Positions 9,576 through 19,294 of a stretch of DNA of 64,000 bases are shown piece by piece. Position 1 is the stretch's first letter, and every line of letters begins with the position of its first letter. The position numbers and the translations under genes were made by a program. Where the stretch lies: assembly GCA_963743325.1 (NCBI GenBank), contig CAVUOZ010000011.1:186001-250000 (forward strand). Direction: 5' to 3'. Under the pieces are notes generated by a model. That model searched no databases and was not told the DNA's origin. It saw only the letters and a list, made by a program, of their open reading frames with translations. Source of the stretch: DATFVA01 sp963743325. Its GTDB lineage: Bacteria > Bacteroidota > Ignavibacteria > Ignavibacteriales > Ignavibacteriaceae.

Positions 9576-10031
9576 CTATTTAACAGGTAATTCGACTTTT
9601 TCATTCATCCTTTTATAGCGTAAAAAAGGTCCCTGTTTTCTTATAGTATCAATTACTCCATTTACTACATCCACCCATTTTTTCCCTTCAGAGGCAGAGA
9701 CCCATGAGAAATGTAATCTTGAAGAATCAATACCAACAAAATCCAGCAGGTTTTTAAACATTATCCATCTTCGTCTTGCATGGAAATTACCTGCATTATA
9801 ATGGCAGTCGCCCGGATGGCATCCGGATATTAGAACCCCGTCCGCTCCGTTTTCAAAAGCTTTAATAATAAACACCGGATCAATCCTGCCGGTGCAGGGA
9901 ACTCGAATAAGTCTTGCATTAGCCTGCTGTTTCATACGGCTGGTACCTGCAAGGTCGGCACCCGTATAAGTACACCAGTTACACACAAACGCAGCTATTC
10001 TCGGTTCGAACTGTTTTCTGTTTTGCTCCAT
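9576..10031 (-). CDS. flxD: FlxD / MvhD-family delta subunit
   Basis: A 151-residue MvhD-family protein with the diagnostic cysteines CNWCTYTG, PCTGRIDP and GCHPGDCHYNAGN. In methanogens MvhD links hydrogenase to HdrA through a 2Fe-2S centre; in the Flx-Hdr complex the same subunit connects FlxABC to HdrA. Its first codons overlap the predicted true 3' end of hdrA by about 37 bases, which suggests translational coupling. The C-terminal extension after the core (LHFSWVSASEGKKWVDVVN) is normal for the family. Confidence 0.9.
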   Translation of the reverse strand: MEQNRKQFEPRIAAFVCNWCTYTGADLAGTSRMKQQANARLIRVPCTGRIDPVFIIKAFENGADGVLISGCHPGDCHYNAGNFHARRRWIMFKNLLDFVGIDSSRLHFSWVSASEGKKWVDVVNGVIDTIRKQGPFLRYKRMNEKVELPVK

Positions 10032-12039
10032 TTATACCTCTGCAAAGCATTTATCTGCGCAAAAATCTGATCATCTTTAAATCCGATAAGCTCAACTGAT
10101 TTTGAGGGACAAGTTGCATTGCATGTACCACATCCCTGGCATAAACCTGAATTAACATAGCGCAACAACTTTTATAAGATTACCTTGTCTGTTTCTTATT
10201 TCTTTTCTTTCAATTGCATTGTAAGCGCATACCTTCTGGCAATAGAAACATCCGGCGCAAGTAGTTTCATTCACATATGCAACAACAGGTTCACTTTCAA
10301 GCATATCGGAACCAAAAAGCACGAGAGCTTTTGCCGCTGCTGCAGATGCCATTGCTACTGATTCAGGAATATCCCTTGGTGAATGACAGGCACCTGCAAG
10401 GAAAATACCGCCGCTGCTTGTTTCGACAGGGCGCAGCTTCGGATGAACTTCCTGCAGAAAACCGTGTTTATCATACGATACACCCAGTATTTGTGCAAGC
10501 TTTGGGGCTTCCGTCTGTGCAATCATCGCAGTTGCAAGCACAACCATATCCGCATCAATTTCAACCTTCATTCCGGCTATAGTATCTTCGCCTTTAACTA
10601 TAAGCTTTCCATTATCTTTATATATTCTTGAAACCCTGCCGCGGATATACTTTACACCATCCTCTTCAATAGCCCTCCTTACAAACTCTTCATACATTTT
10701 ACCGCCTGCGCGGATATCCATATAGAAGACATATGCATCTCCGTCATGAACTTTATGCTTGTACAACATCGCATGTTTTGCTGTGTACATACAGCAGATT
10801 TTACTGCAGTATGAGAAACCTTTCGATTCATCTCTTGAACCAACGCATTGAATAAATACAACTTTCTTCGGCACCGATTTATCAGAGGGGCGAAGAATTT
10901 CCCCTGATGTTGGTCCTGAAGCACTTGCTATTCTTTCAAACTGCAGTCCGTTTAAAACATCCTTAAATTTTCCATAACCGTATTCACCATATCCGGTATA
11001 TGGACTGCCCTCAGGTTTTTTATCTATTGTATAAAGTTTGTAGCCTGTTGCAACTACAATAGCCCCGACCTCCTCTTCGATAAAACTGTCCTGTTGATCG
11101 AAATCTATTGCTTCACGGCCGCAGACTTTTTTACACATCTGGCATTTACCGGTTTTATAATATGTACATACACTCCTGTCAATTACAGGAATATTCGGAA
11201 CTGCCTGCGGGAAAGGAACATACACTGCCGGCCGGGTAGCAAGACCTTCATCGAATTCATTAAGAGCATTTTTCTTAATAGGACACTTCTGTATGCAAAG
11301 ACCGCATCCCGTACAAAGATCTTCTTTGATGGAACGGGCTTTTTTCCTGATCCTTACTTTGAAATTGCCGATAAATCCGCTTACGTCCTCAACTTCGGAA
11401 TATGTTAAAAGTTTTATGTTTGGATGCTGGTAGACTTCAACCATTCTTGGTGTAAGAATACACTGAGAACAGTCCAGTGTAGGAAATGTTTCTGAAAGCT
11501 GGCTCATATGCCCGCCGATTGAAGGTTCTTTCTCCACAAGAACAACCTCGAATCCCGCATCGGCTATATCAAGTGCTGACTGTATTCCCGAAATACCTCC
11601 TCCAATAACAAGAGCGCGTTTTGTAACAGGAACTCTGATCGGGGAAAGCGGTTCATTGAACTTTACACGTTCAACAGATATCCTGATAAGATCAATTGCT
11701 TTTTGAGTAGCGGAAGAGACATCATCATGAATCCAGGAACAATGCTCACGCAGATTGGCTATGTCCACCATATAAGGATTAATACCTGCGCTGTTGCATG
11801 CTTTCCTGAACGTTCTTTCATGCATATGCGGAGAGCAGCTGCCCACTACCACGGCATCAAGCTTTTTTTCGATTATCGCCTGCTTAATTAAATTCTGCCC
11901 GGGATCGGAGCACATATATTTATAATCTTCTGAATGAACCACACCCGGAATCTTCGCCGCAGCTCTCGACAACTGCCGGACAGTCAACAGTCCTGCCGAT
12001 ATTTTCACCGCAGTGACAGGTAAATACGCCTATTCTCAT
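9995..12039 (-). pseudogene. hdrA: HdrA-like flavoprotein, frameshifted at both ends
   Basis: The natural start is ATG 12039 (MRIGVFTCHCGENIG), overlapping the hdrB stop as ATGA. One extra base near 11975 moves the gene into the long central frame, and one near 10157 moves it out again before CQGCGTCNATCPSKS, ending at 9995. The centre has VIGGGISGIQSALDIADAG (FAD binding), GGHMSQLSETFPTLDCSQC, CTGCGLCIQKCPIKK and CAGCFYCQKVCAYNAI. This is HdrA, the flavin-containing bifurcating subunit; corrected length is about 680 residues, normal for bacterial HdrA. An annotator using only the central frame would lose the N-terminal CHCGEN motif and the C-terminal cluster. Confidence 0.85.
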
Positions 12040-12917
12040 ACTGCGGCCTCTTTCATAATCTTACTATTTATTAAAGGTACCGGGTCGATATAATGCAGGT
12101 TCAGGCCAAGCTTTTTATAATCTATACCCATTGCAATTCCTATGAGCTGGCTGATATATAATACCGGCATCAATTTGTGAGCCGGATTATGCTTTTTAAT
12201 AGTTAGCTGCCTCATATCCAGATTTGAATGACACATCGGACAGGAAACCACAATAACATCTGCACCATACTTTGCCGCATCATCAAGAATTTTTTTACTT
12301 AATTTTTCTACAATGTCCGTACGGGAAATGGAATGTGCAGCTCCGCAGCATTCAGTCTTATAGTTCCATTCCACCGGAACTGCGCCCATGGCCGAAACTA
12401 TTTCTTCCATAGAATGCGGATTTTCTTCATCGTCAAAATTGAGTATATCAGCTGGTCTTACCAGAAGACAACCATAGTAGCAGGCTGCTTTTAATCCGCT
12501 TAAATCAACATTCTTCTGCTCTTTTATTTTATCAATGCCGATTTTGTGGAAAAACTGAATAATATTCATAACATCTATATTATCCGGGTATTTGTCTTCG
12601 ATAAGACTTTCTACCTTCGTACGGATTTTTTCATCAAGCTTCATTTCATGCTGTGAAGTAACAAGGCGACTGAAGCAGGCAGCACAGGGGGCTACAACTT
12701 CATTCAATCCCTGTTTTTTTGCCAATGAAAGATTTCTTGCGGGAAGAGCAACTGAAAGCAGGTGACTGTTTATATGAGCTGATGATGCGCCGCAGCAGCA
12801 CCAATCCTCAATTTCCTCAAGTCCTGTATCCAGCTTTGAAAGAACTTCTCTTAAAGATTTATCAAATTCTTTTGCCGTGCCTTCAAGGGAACAACCGGGG
12901 TAATAACCAAAACTCAT
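12036..12917 (-). CDS. hdrB: HdrB-like heterodisulfide reductase subunit B
   Basis: An intact 293-residue protein with two CCG domains: GYYPGCSLEGTAKEFD ... DWCCCGASSAH ... APCAACFSRL, and ACYYGCLLVRPADI ... ECCGAAHSISRTD ... VVSCPMCHSNLD. These cysteines coordinate the non-cubane 4Fe-4S clusters that reduce a disulfide in HdrB. It overlaps hdrC at its start and hdrA at its end by 4 bases each (ATGA), so the three are translationally coupled. The disulfide substrate is unknown: no DsrC or methanogenic cofactor genes are in the window. Confidence 0.93.
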   Translation of the reverse strand: MSFGYYPGCSLEGTAKEFDKSLREVLSKLDTGLEEIEDWCCCGASSAHINSHLLSVALPARNLSLAKKQGLNEVVAPCAACFSRLVTSQHEMKLDEKIRTKVESLIEDKYPDNIDVMNIIQFFHKIGIDKIKEQKNVDLSGLKAACYYGCLLVRPADILNFDDEENPHSMEEIVSAMGAVPVEWNYKTECCGAAHSISRTDIVEKLSKKILDDAAKYGADVIVVSCPMCHSNLDMRQLTIKKHNPAHKLMPVLYISQLIGIAMGIDYKKLGLNLHYIDPVPLINSKIMKEAAV

Positions 12918-13462
12918 TTTTTACCCTCATTTCTTGAAAGTCGGAAAATTTTGTTTACGGCACTTCTATTTTTAACTTTATTCGGAGTAAAGCCCATTTT
13001 CCCTTTCATCAGGGTTTCAGGAGCCAGGGTCATATCCTGAAATAATTTACCTGAACTCATTTTATAATCTTTCAGCATACCAAGTTCAAATGAGCGTCCA
13101 TAATTTTCAATCTGTTTCAGAAATGCTTTATGAAACTTAACAGTATTGGTCTCAGGCGGTTTAATGCCATGCTTTAATGCAACCTGTCTCAGTGCATCCA
13201 TAAATTTTGTTAATTCAAATTCCTGAGGACACCTGCTTGTACAAGTCATACAACCTGCGCAAAGCCAGGGAGTTGAAGAATTTAAGGCTTCATCATAGAA
13301 TCCAAGCTGTACAAATCTCACAACCCTGTTTGGAGGCATTTCCATAAAATCCCGGACAGGACATCCGGCAGAACACTTACCGCATTGATAACACATTGAA
13401 GGATTTTGAAACGTAATCTCAATGATCTCAGCCAGGATATGGTCTAAGGCTGGATTTAACAT
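12914..13462 (-). CDS. hdrC: HdrC-like heterodisulfide reductase subunit C
   Basis: Starts at ATG 13462 (MLNPALDHILAEIIEITFQN) because AAAGG lies about ten bases upstream; an upstream ATG at 13522 would add 20 unlikely residues. The 182-residue protein has two ferredoxin-type 4Fe-4S sites, CYQCGKCSAGCPVRDF and CAGCMTCTSRCPQEF, in the usual HdrC positions, then a helical C-terminus. HdrC relays electrons between HdrA and HdrB. It is the first gene of the hdrCBA-flxDCBA cluster; its promoter should lie in 13463-13560. Confidence 0.92.
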   Translation of the reverse strand: MLNPALDHILAEIIEITFQNPSMCYQCGKCSAGCPVRDFMEMPPNRVVRFVQLGFYDEALNSSTPWLCAGCMTCTSRCPQEFELTKFMDALRQVALKHGIKPPETNTVKFHKAFLKQIENYGRSFELGMLKDYKMSSGKLFQDMTLAPETLMKGKMGFTPNKVKNRSAVNKIFRLSRNEGKK

Positions 13463-13841
13463 TTTTTTACCTTTTGGTGATTTAGTAGAAGAGTAGATAC
13501 TGGCAAATAATCGCACTAACAAATATTTAAAAATTTACATATTAAAGTTATAAATTATATTCATTCTCTCCAAGAAACAGTATCAAAAATCTGCTTAAAA
13601 TCAACGAAATTTCGAATTATTTTGAAGCAGGTGACTTTGAAAAGATAAAATATATGATTAAATCCCTTGTAAGATAGAATAGAATAAAAAGCCTAAGAAA
13701 AAGGACGATAAAGGTGAGTTAGAAACTCATTTCTGGGGTTACGGGCACTTCGAACCTGCTTTTCTATTACTAAAGAGCTTTACACCTATCAATACTTTGT
13801 GAAAATGCCGGCCGGGAGCTGATTTACAGCTTTAGTTTCTT
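13463..13841. other. intergenic region with gene-end remnants
   Basis: Spacer between hdrC and the next minus-strand cargo gene. Two plus-strand frames without start codons read NYFEAGDFEKIKYMIKSLVR (stop near 13677) and GELETHFWGYGHFEPAFLLL (stop near 13803). They look like ends of eroded genes of unknown family. The part next to hdrC is AT-rich and should carry its promoter. Confidence 0.35.
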
Positions 13842-16262
13842 TTATTTTAAAATTATCATTTTTTTAGTCACAACAAAAATTCCTGCTTTTAGTTTGTAGA
13901 AGTACACTCCGCTGGGAAGATTAGCTGCATCCCATGTAAGCTCATATGTACCCGCAGCCTTTTCTTCCTTAACAAGGGTTTCTATTTCATTACCAAGAAT
14001 ATCAAATATTGTAATTTGCACAGGAGATGATTCAGGAACAGAATACTTTATTTTTGTACTCGGGTTAACAGGATTTGGGTAGTTTTGAGAGAGAGAAAAT
14101 TCGGTGCTGGTAACTTCGGCTTCAGCAACTGAAGAATATTTATACCTTCCGTCAAAATCTATTTGTTTTAACCGATAATAAAGTTTATCAGAATTAATTC
14201 CATCCACACGGTCAGTAAAAGTATAATTATGAATTTCTGTCGTTGTTCCGTTCCCTTCCTTAAATCCGATGGTGGACCAGCTGATTTTATCAATGCTTCT
14301 TTCAACTTCAAAGCCACGGTTGTTGTTCTCAGTTGAAGTCTGCCAGTTTAATTCTATAATCTGATTGGTATATAATGCACTGAATAATGTTAACTCTACA
14401 GGTACCGTGGATAGGGAGCTTCGCAATACTCCACCGTTTACTGTGCCAGCGAATAAATAACCGTCTGAATTTACAGCAAGGTCATATACATATGGATCTG
14501 TCAGCCCGCTGCTTATATCCTCCCATGTATTTCCATGGTCAGTTGAGATAAAAACTCCTCCGATTGCCCCGGCAAAGATATCCCCCTCTATATTACTGCT
14601 TAATGCGAAAATATCGAAGGATGTCAAACCGTCATTCACCTGTGTCCAGCTAAAGCCATCATTTGTTGAGCGAAAAATCCCGTTGTATAGTGTACCTGCA
14701 TAAATATTATTGTAACGATCAATGCGTAAGGCCCTTATGTCAAAAGGACTAAGAAGGCCATTATTTACAGGCATCCAGTTCTGTCCGTCGTTAGTTGATT
14801 TCCATACTCCGTTTCCTGAGGTACCAGCAAAAATTATATTGTTGTAGTTTACAGCCATTGCGGTAATATTATACATTACTCCCCCCAGGAAAATTTCAGT
14901 CCAGTTTGTTCCATTATTAGTAGAACGAAAAACACGGCCATTTATAGTTCCTGCGAATATATGTTCATCCGACGTAATTGCAAATGAATAAATATAATTG
15001 GGAAATGTCAGCCCGTTGTTAATTTGTACCCAGCTGTTGCCGTTATCGGTTGAACGGAATACTCCGCCCCCCGAATTAGTTCCTGCAAAAATATATCCGC
15101 TTGAGTTTGTTATTAAAGATAATACCGAAGTGTATGTAAGACCGTTATTTACCTGTTCCCAGTACTCCCCGTTATTAGTAGTTCGGAAAACACCACCATA
15201 AGTTCCTGCGAAAATATTATCTTCCCGGCTTATTGATAATGATAAAAGGTAAGTTCCGGTAAGGCCGGTGTTTGTCTGTGTCCAGTTATCTCCATTATCG
15301 GTTGAAAGGTAAATCCCTTTACCGTATTTGGTTCCGGCAAAGATGTCGTCTTCTGCATTAATCCTTAATGAAAGGAAGTAAACGGTAGAAAGTGAATTGC
15401 CAATCTGGATCCAGCTCTCGCCGTTATCCGTCGATCTGTAAATACCCCATATCGTTCCGGCAAATATATGGTCGCTAGAATTGATAGCCAGGGATTTGAT
15501 ATTAGGATAAGTAAATCCTGCGTTAAACTGGACCCAGTTCTCACCGTTGTCAGTTGAACGGAAAACTCCGCCCCCCCAGCCTCCGGCGAAAATATGTCCC
15601 ATTGAATTAATAGCCAGGGACACGATGCTGCTCTCAAACAGAGGGATCCCATTATTTATTTCAATCCAGTTTTCACCATTATCTGAAGAGCGGTAAACAG
15701 AGCCGAAAGTACCATTTATATCTATCCCTGCAAAGATATCCCCCTGTGCATTAATTGCAAAGGAAGATATCGAATATTTAGCGTTCCCCTGAAAACCATT
15801 ATTAATCTCAACCCAGCTTTCACCGTTATCGGTAGAACGAAAAGCACCTGATGTTGTGCTTAGAAAGAGATCATTATTTGAATTGACTGCTAAATTTTCA
15901 ACATAATGTGTCCACAATCCGTTATTTAAACTTACCCATGTAACACCGTTATCTGTGGAACGGAAAACGCCCCCACCGAAAATCCCGACAAATATATGAT
16001 CATTTGAATTTATAGTCATTGCCCGGTTATAAACCATGGGGAGTTCATCATTATTAACCTGTTCCCAGTGCTGACCGTTATCCATGGATTTGTAAGTGCC
16101 CGAATAATCGGTGCCGGCAATTAACCAGCCCTCCGAATTTATGATTATGGATCTGATGTCGCCACCGTAAGGACCATTTGTCGGTTCCCAGAATTGCTGA
16201 CAAAAGGAAATACTGTTTACTAGCAGCGATAGGACAAAAGAAAACCAGAATGTATTTTTCAT
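13842..16262 (-). CDS. sortilin/BNR-type beta-propeller protein with T9SS sorting domain
   Basis: An 806-residue exported protein from ATG 16262 (MKNTFWFSFVLSLLVNSISF), preceded by AAAGGG; an ATG 30 bases earlier would put this ribosome site inside the gene. Residues about 25-610 hold about fourteen propeller blades with cores such as GVFRSTDNGENWVQ, INNGL and SLAINSSGHIFAGT. An Ig-like linker (VELTLFSALYTNQIIELNWQ) and a type A T9SS sorting domain (FSLSQNYPNPVNPSTKIKYS ... SGVYFYKLKAG ... MIILK) close it. It is predicted to be secreted or surface-attached through the T9SS. The repeat family is different from that of the gene at 3968, so the two are not recent duplicates. Confidence 0.9.
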   Translation of the reverse strand: MKNTFWFSFVLSLLVNSISFCQQFWEPTNGPYGGDIRSIIINSEGWLIAGTDYSGTYKSMDNGQHWEQVNNDELPMVYNRAMTINSNDHIFVGIFGGGVFRSTDNGVTWVSLNNGLWTHYVENLAVNSNNDLFLSTTSGAFRSTDNGESWVEINNGFQGNAKYSISSFAINAQGDIFAGIDINGTFGSVYRSSDNGENWIEINNGIPLFESSIVSLAINSMGHIFAGGWGGGVFRSTDNGENWVQFNAGFTYPNIKSLAINSSDHIFAGTIWGIYRSTDNGESWIQIGNSLSTVYFLSLRINAEDDIFAGTKYGKGIYLSTDNGDNWTQTNTGLTGTYLLSLSISREDNIFAGTYGGVFRTTNNGEYWEQVNNGLTYTSVLSLITNSSGYIFAGTNSGGGVFRSTDNGNSWVQINNGLTFPNYIYSFAITSDEHIFAGTINGRVFRSTNNGTNWTEIFLGGVMYNITAMAVNYNNIIFAGTSGNGVWKSTNDGQNWMPVNNGLLSPFDIRALRIDRYNNIYAGTLYNGIFRSTNDGFSWTQVNDGLTSFDIFALSSNIEGDIFAGAIGGVFISTDHGNTWEDISSGLTDPYVYDLAVNSDGYLFAGTVNGGVLRSSLSTVPVELTLFSALYTNQIIELNWQTSTENNNRGFEVERSIDKISWSTIGFKEGNGTTTEIHNYTFTDRVDGINSDKLYYRLKQIDFDGRYKYSSVAEAEVTSTEFSLSQNYPNPVNPSTKIKYSVPESSPVQITIFDILGNEIETLVKEEKAAGTYELTWDAANLPSGVYFYKLKAGIFVVTKKMIILK

Positions 16263-16733
16263 ATTAATACCCTTTGGAGATAAATTATTCATTATCAGAT
16301 TATAATCTTCTTAATAACCTGACTGATCGGGGTATCATTATACATATTCCTGAAGAAAACAAAATCGTGGCTCACCTGTTTTAACCCTCTGCAATTCAAA
16401 GAGACTACCCACTATAATATGCTATAATTAATTGACAGAAGCAATAATCATAAACTAAATCACTTCGCTTACGGGATTTCGTCCGGCAGTTACCGGACTC
16501 GAACCTGCATCCCGGGCCTCGTGATATCTCTCTTTTCACCGTAAACTCTTTTTCAATTATGTTCTCTTCCTATCGGCTTAAATTGAATTCCTCAATTAAA
16601 TTGTATAAATTTTATTATTAAAGAAAATAGGGCGAATAATTTATGGCTCCTCAAACACTTAATTGTTCAACATTGCACATTTTTCAGCATACCAAATTCA
16701 CTCGGATACAGACCATAATTAAAAACGCACACT
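16263..16733. other. intergenic region with a tRNA-like relic
   Basis: Divergent spacer of about 470 bases. At 16495-16516 (minus strand) is CCCGGGATGCAGGTTCGAGTCC. The part from GGGATGCAGG onward equals the palindrome-arm plus T-arm junction of the tRNA-Asn-derived copies at 41.6-42.6 kb. No acceptor stem or nuclease gene accompanies it. The remainder is AT-rich and presumably holds promoters of both flanking genes. Confidence 0.45.
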
Positions 16734-17996
16734 ATGACTCTACTGAGTGAATATGAAAAACCCATAAAGCTGCATTACGAAATTCTTCTAATGAGCTGGG
16801 CAGGCTGGGTTTTTGATTTCTACGATCTCATTCTATTCTCGTTCATTCTTATCCCTATCGGTCAGGAGCTTCATCTTTCTAATGTCGGCCTTTCGTACGT
16901 CCTTGGGGCATCACTTGCAGCAACTGCTCTTGGTGGTGTTATTTTTGGAATTCTTTCTGACCGATTTGGACGCAAGACTATTCTTCAATGGACAATACTG
17001 ACTTACAGTATAGGAACATTTCTCTGCGGATTTGCTTCATCAATAGTATTACTATTGATATTCAGAATTATTACCGGTCTCGGGGTCGGAGGGGAATGGG
17101 CGACCGGTCAGACTTATGTTGGTGAATCATTTCCGCCAAAAGTCAGGGGTAAATATGCTGCAGTAATGCAGACAGGTGCTCCTTTCGGAATTGTTCTCGC
17201 ATCAATTATAGGCGGATTTGTTGCACCTGAGATTGGATGGAGAGCGTGTTTCTTTCTATCAATTCTTCCGGCTTTACTAGTAGTTTTTATCCGAAAGAGA
17301 CTCCCTGAATCCGATGTGTGGCTTGAAAGAAAACGATTGATTCGTGAAAATAAAATTTCAAAGGAATCAATCGCACAGGAACGACACGGTAAATTCATCC
17401 AATTATTTTCTTATGCGTACCGGAAAATATTTATCAGATGTCTGATCCTGGCAATCTTCGACATGTCGGCTTACTGGTTTACATACAGCTGGCTGCCGGG
17501 ATATCTTCACCAGCAGAGGCAGTTCACTATTGCAAAGTCAGCTATCTGGATGCTCGTAACTCAGGCCGGGGGGCTTCTGGGTTATCTGACATTCGGTATG
17601 CTGGCTGATTCATGGGGCAGAAGGCCTGCGTATTCAGTCTACTCGTTCGTTATGGCTCTTGGACTTATTATGATAACAATACTGTGGGATGTGATTGTCA
17701 TCTATCCTTACCTTGCATTAGCCTTTATGTTCCTTGTTGGATTTGGAACCGGAATGTTCAGCGGTTATGGTCCGCTGTTTGCCGAGCTTTTCCCTACATC
17801 AATAAGGAATACCGCAATGGGTTCGGCATTTAATTTAGCACGCGGGATACAATTCTTCACACCCGTAATTATTGCACTGATAGCAGAAAGTTATGGACTG
17901 GGCGGAGGCATAGCACTCGCCGCTTTATTCGCACTATTAACCGGTGCCTGGATCTGGACATTTCCTGAGACAAAAGGCAGAACTCTCGATTTGTAA
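16734..17996 (+). CDS. MFS transporter (sugar or carboxylate:H+ symporter type)
   Basis: A 420-residue integral membrane protein with about 12 predicted helices. The MFS signature GILSDRFGRKT lies between helices 2 and 3, with its second-half counterpart GMLADSWGRRP. VGGEWATGQTYVGESFPPKVRGKYA is characteristic of the sialate/aromatic-acid:H+ symporter branch (NanT-like). The first residues (MTLLSEYEKPIKLHYEILLM) have no clear ribosome site. It heads a three-gene operon with a second MFS gene and a ROK kinase, so a sugar or sugar acid is the likely substrate (inference). Confidence 0.88.
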   Translation: MTLLSEYEKPIKLHYEILLMSWAGWVFDFYDLILFSFILIPIGQELHLSNVGLSYVLGASLAATALGGVIFGILSDRFGRKTILQWTILTYSIGTFLCGFASSIVLLLIFRIITGLGVGGEWATGQTYVGESFPPKVRGKYAAVMQTGAPFGIVLASIIGGFVAPEIGWRACFFLSILPALLVVFIRKRLPESDVWLERKRLIRENKISKESIAQERHGKFIQLFSYAYRKIFIRCLILAIFDMSAYWFTYSWLPGYLHQQRQFTIAKSAIWMLVTQAGGLLGYLTFGMLADSWGRRPAYSVYSFVMALGLIMITILWDVIVIYPYLALAFMFLVGFGTGMFSGYGPLFAELFPTSIRNTAMGSAFNLARGIQFFTPVIIALIAESYGLGGGIALAALFALLTGAWIWTFPETKGRTLDL

Positions 17997-18019
17997 TTAA
18001 ATATTAATTCAAGGAAAGT

Positions 18020-19294
18020 ATGCAACGTAACTATTACATCGTTTTCCTGGTAATGTTAACATTCTTTGTTATCTCGTTCCTCACTAATATAATGGGACCC
18101 CTTGTTCCGGATGTAATCAAATCGTTCGATCTCAGCCTGGTAATGGTTGCCATGCTGCCCTTCGCTTTTTTCATCGCATACGGATTTATGTCAATACCAT
18201 CCGGCATCCTTCTCGAAAAGTACAAAGAGAAAGTGATGATGGTTTCAGCATTTATTATCTCAGCCGCTGGAGCGCTTTTCTTTGCACTTTTCCCCAATTA
18301 TATTGTTGCGATTGTTTCACTATTTCTAATAGGGACGGGTATGGCAATTCTGCAGGTTGTAATAAATCCGCTCCTCCGGCAGTCAGGCGGTGAAGAACAT
18401 TTTGCATTCAATGCTGTGCTTGCACAATTGATATTCGGCACGGCATCTTTCCTTAGTCCCCTGGTTTATTCGTACCTGGTTCTGAATCTTAACGGTCCGT
18501 CAGCGAAAGACAACAATTTACTGCAGTTATTATCAGCTATTGTCCCCCCAAAAATTCCGTGGCTCTCGCTCTACTGGATTTTCGCTGCAGTTTGCATTGT
18601 CATGATACTTGTCATCCTTATTTCGAAATTTCCAAGAGTACATTTGAAGGAAGATGAGAAAACAGGAACCAGCCGAACCTATAAGGAACTTCTGAAAAAC
18701 CCGATCGTCAGCCTGTATTTTATCGGCATATTTGCTTATGTAGGTTTCGAACAGGGAACGGCGAACTGGATATCGCAGTTTCTTCATACATATCATGACT
18801 TTGATCCGCAGACCACGGGTGCGGGCACTGTTTCACTTTTCTGGGGACTTATGACATTGGGCTGTGTCCTTGGTCTGGTTCTTCTAAAATTCATAGACAG
18901 CAGGACCGTGTTAAAATTGTTTACTGCAGGGGCCATGATTTCGCTCGGTGCGGCATTATACGGCGGGAGTTCAGTTGCCCTGGCTGCATTCCCCATTACC
19001 GGATTCTGTGCTTCGGTCATGTGGTCAGTAATATTTTCTCTTGCTCTTAATTCTGTAGATAAACACCATGGATCATTCTCCGGAATCCTTGTAACGGGCA
19101 TTATCGGCGGTGCATTTATGCCTCTATTAATAGGTTACTTAAGCGATTTAATAGGATTAAGAATGGGAATGAATCTTCTTTATTTGAATCTTATTTATAT
19201 CGGGCTGATCGGTTTTTGGTCCAAGCCATTAATAACGAACAAGACAATCGTTCTCAAACCGAAAAAAACCGGGATTACCGGAGTAGATAAATGA
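18020..19294 (+). CDS. MFS transporter, FucP/GluP-like
   Basis: A 424-residue membrane protein with about 12 helices, 23 bases after the first MFS gene, with AAGGAAAG upstream of ATG 18020. IMGPLVPDVIKSFDLSLVMV, YGFMSIPSGILLEKYKEK and LIGTGMAILQVVINPLLRQS place it nearer the fucose/glucose permease (FucP) group of MFS than the first transporter. It overlaps the following kinase gene by 4 bases (ATGA). The paired occurrence with a sugar kinase supports uptake and phosphorylation of a monosaccharide. Confidence 0.87.
   Translation: MQRNYYIVFLVMLTFFVISFLTNIMGPLVPDVIKSFDLSLVMVAMLPFAFFIAYGFMSIPSGILLEKYKEKVMMVSAFIISAAGALFFALFPNYIVAIVSLFLIGTGMAILQVVINPLLRQSGGEEHFAFNAVLAQLIFGTASFLSPLVYSYLVLNLNGPSAKDNNLLQLLSAIVPPKIPWLSLYWIFAAVCIVMILVILISKFPRVHLKEDEKTGTSRTYKELLKNPIVSLYFIGIFAYVGFEQGTANWISQFLHTYHDFDPQTTGAGTVSLFWGLMTLGCVLGLVLLKFIDSRTVLKLFTAGAMISLGAALYGGSSVALAAFPITGFCASVMWSVIFSLALNSVDKHHGSFSGILVTGIIGGAFMPLLIGYLSDLIGLRMGMNLLYLNLIYIGLIGFWSKPLITNKTIVLKPKKTGITGVDK

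Noticed and set aside
9576..13462. Methanogen-type heterodisulfide reductase/hydrogenase
   Set aside because: No MvhA/G hydrogenase subunits are present; the FlxABC-type genes next to MvhD point to the bacterial NADH-dependent Flx-Hdr complex.
13740..13765. CTTCGAACCTGC as another tRNA T-arm relic
   Set aside because: It falls inside a frame reading GHFEPAFLLL and has none of the flanking acceptor or palindrome sequence.
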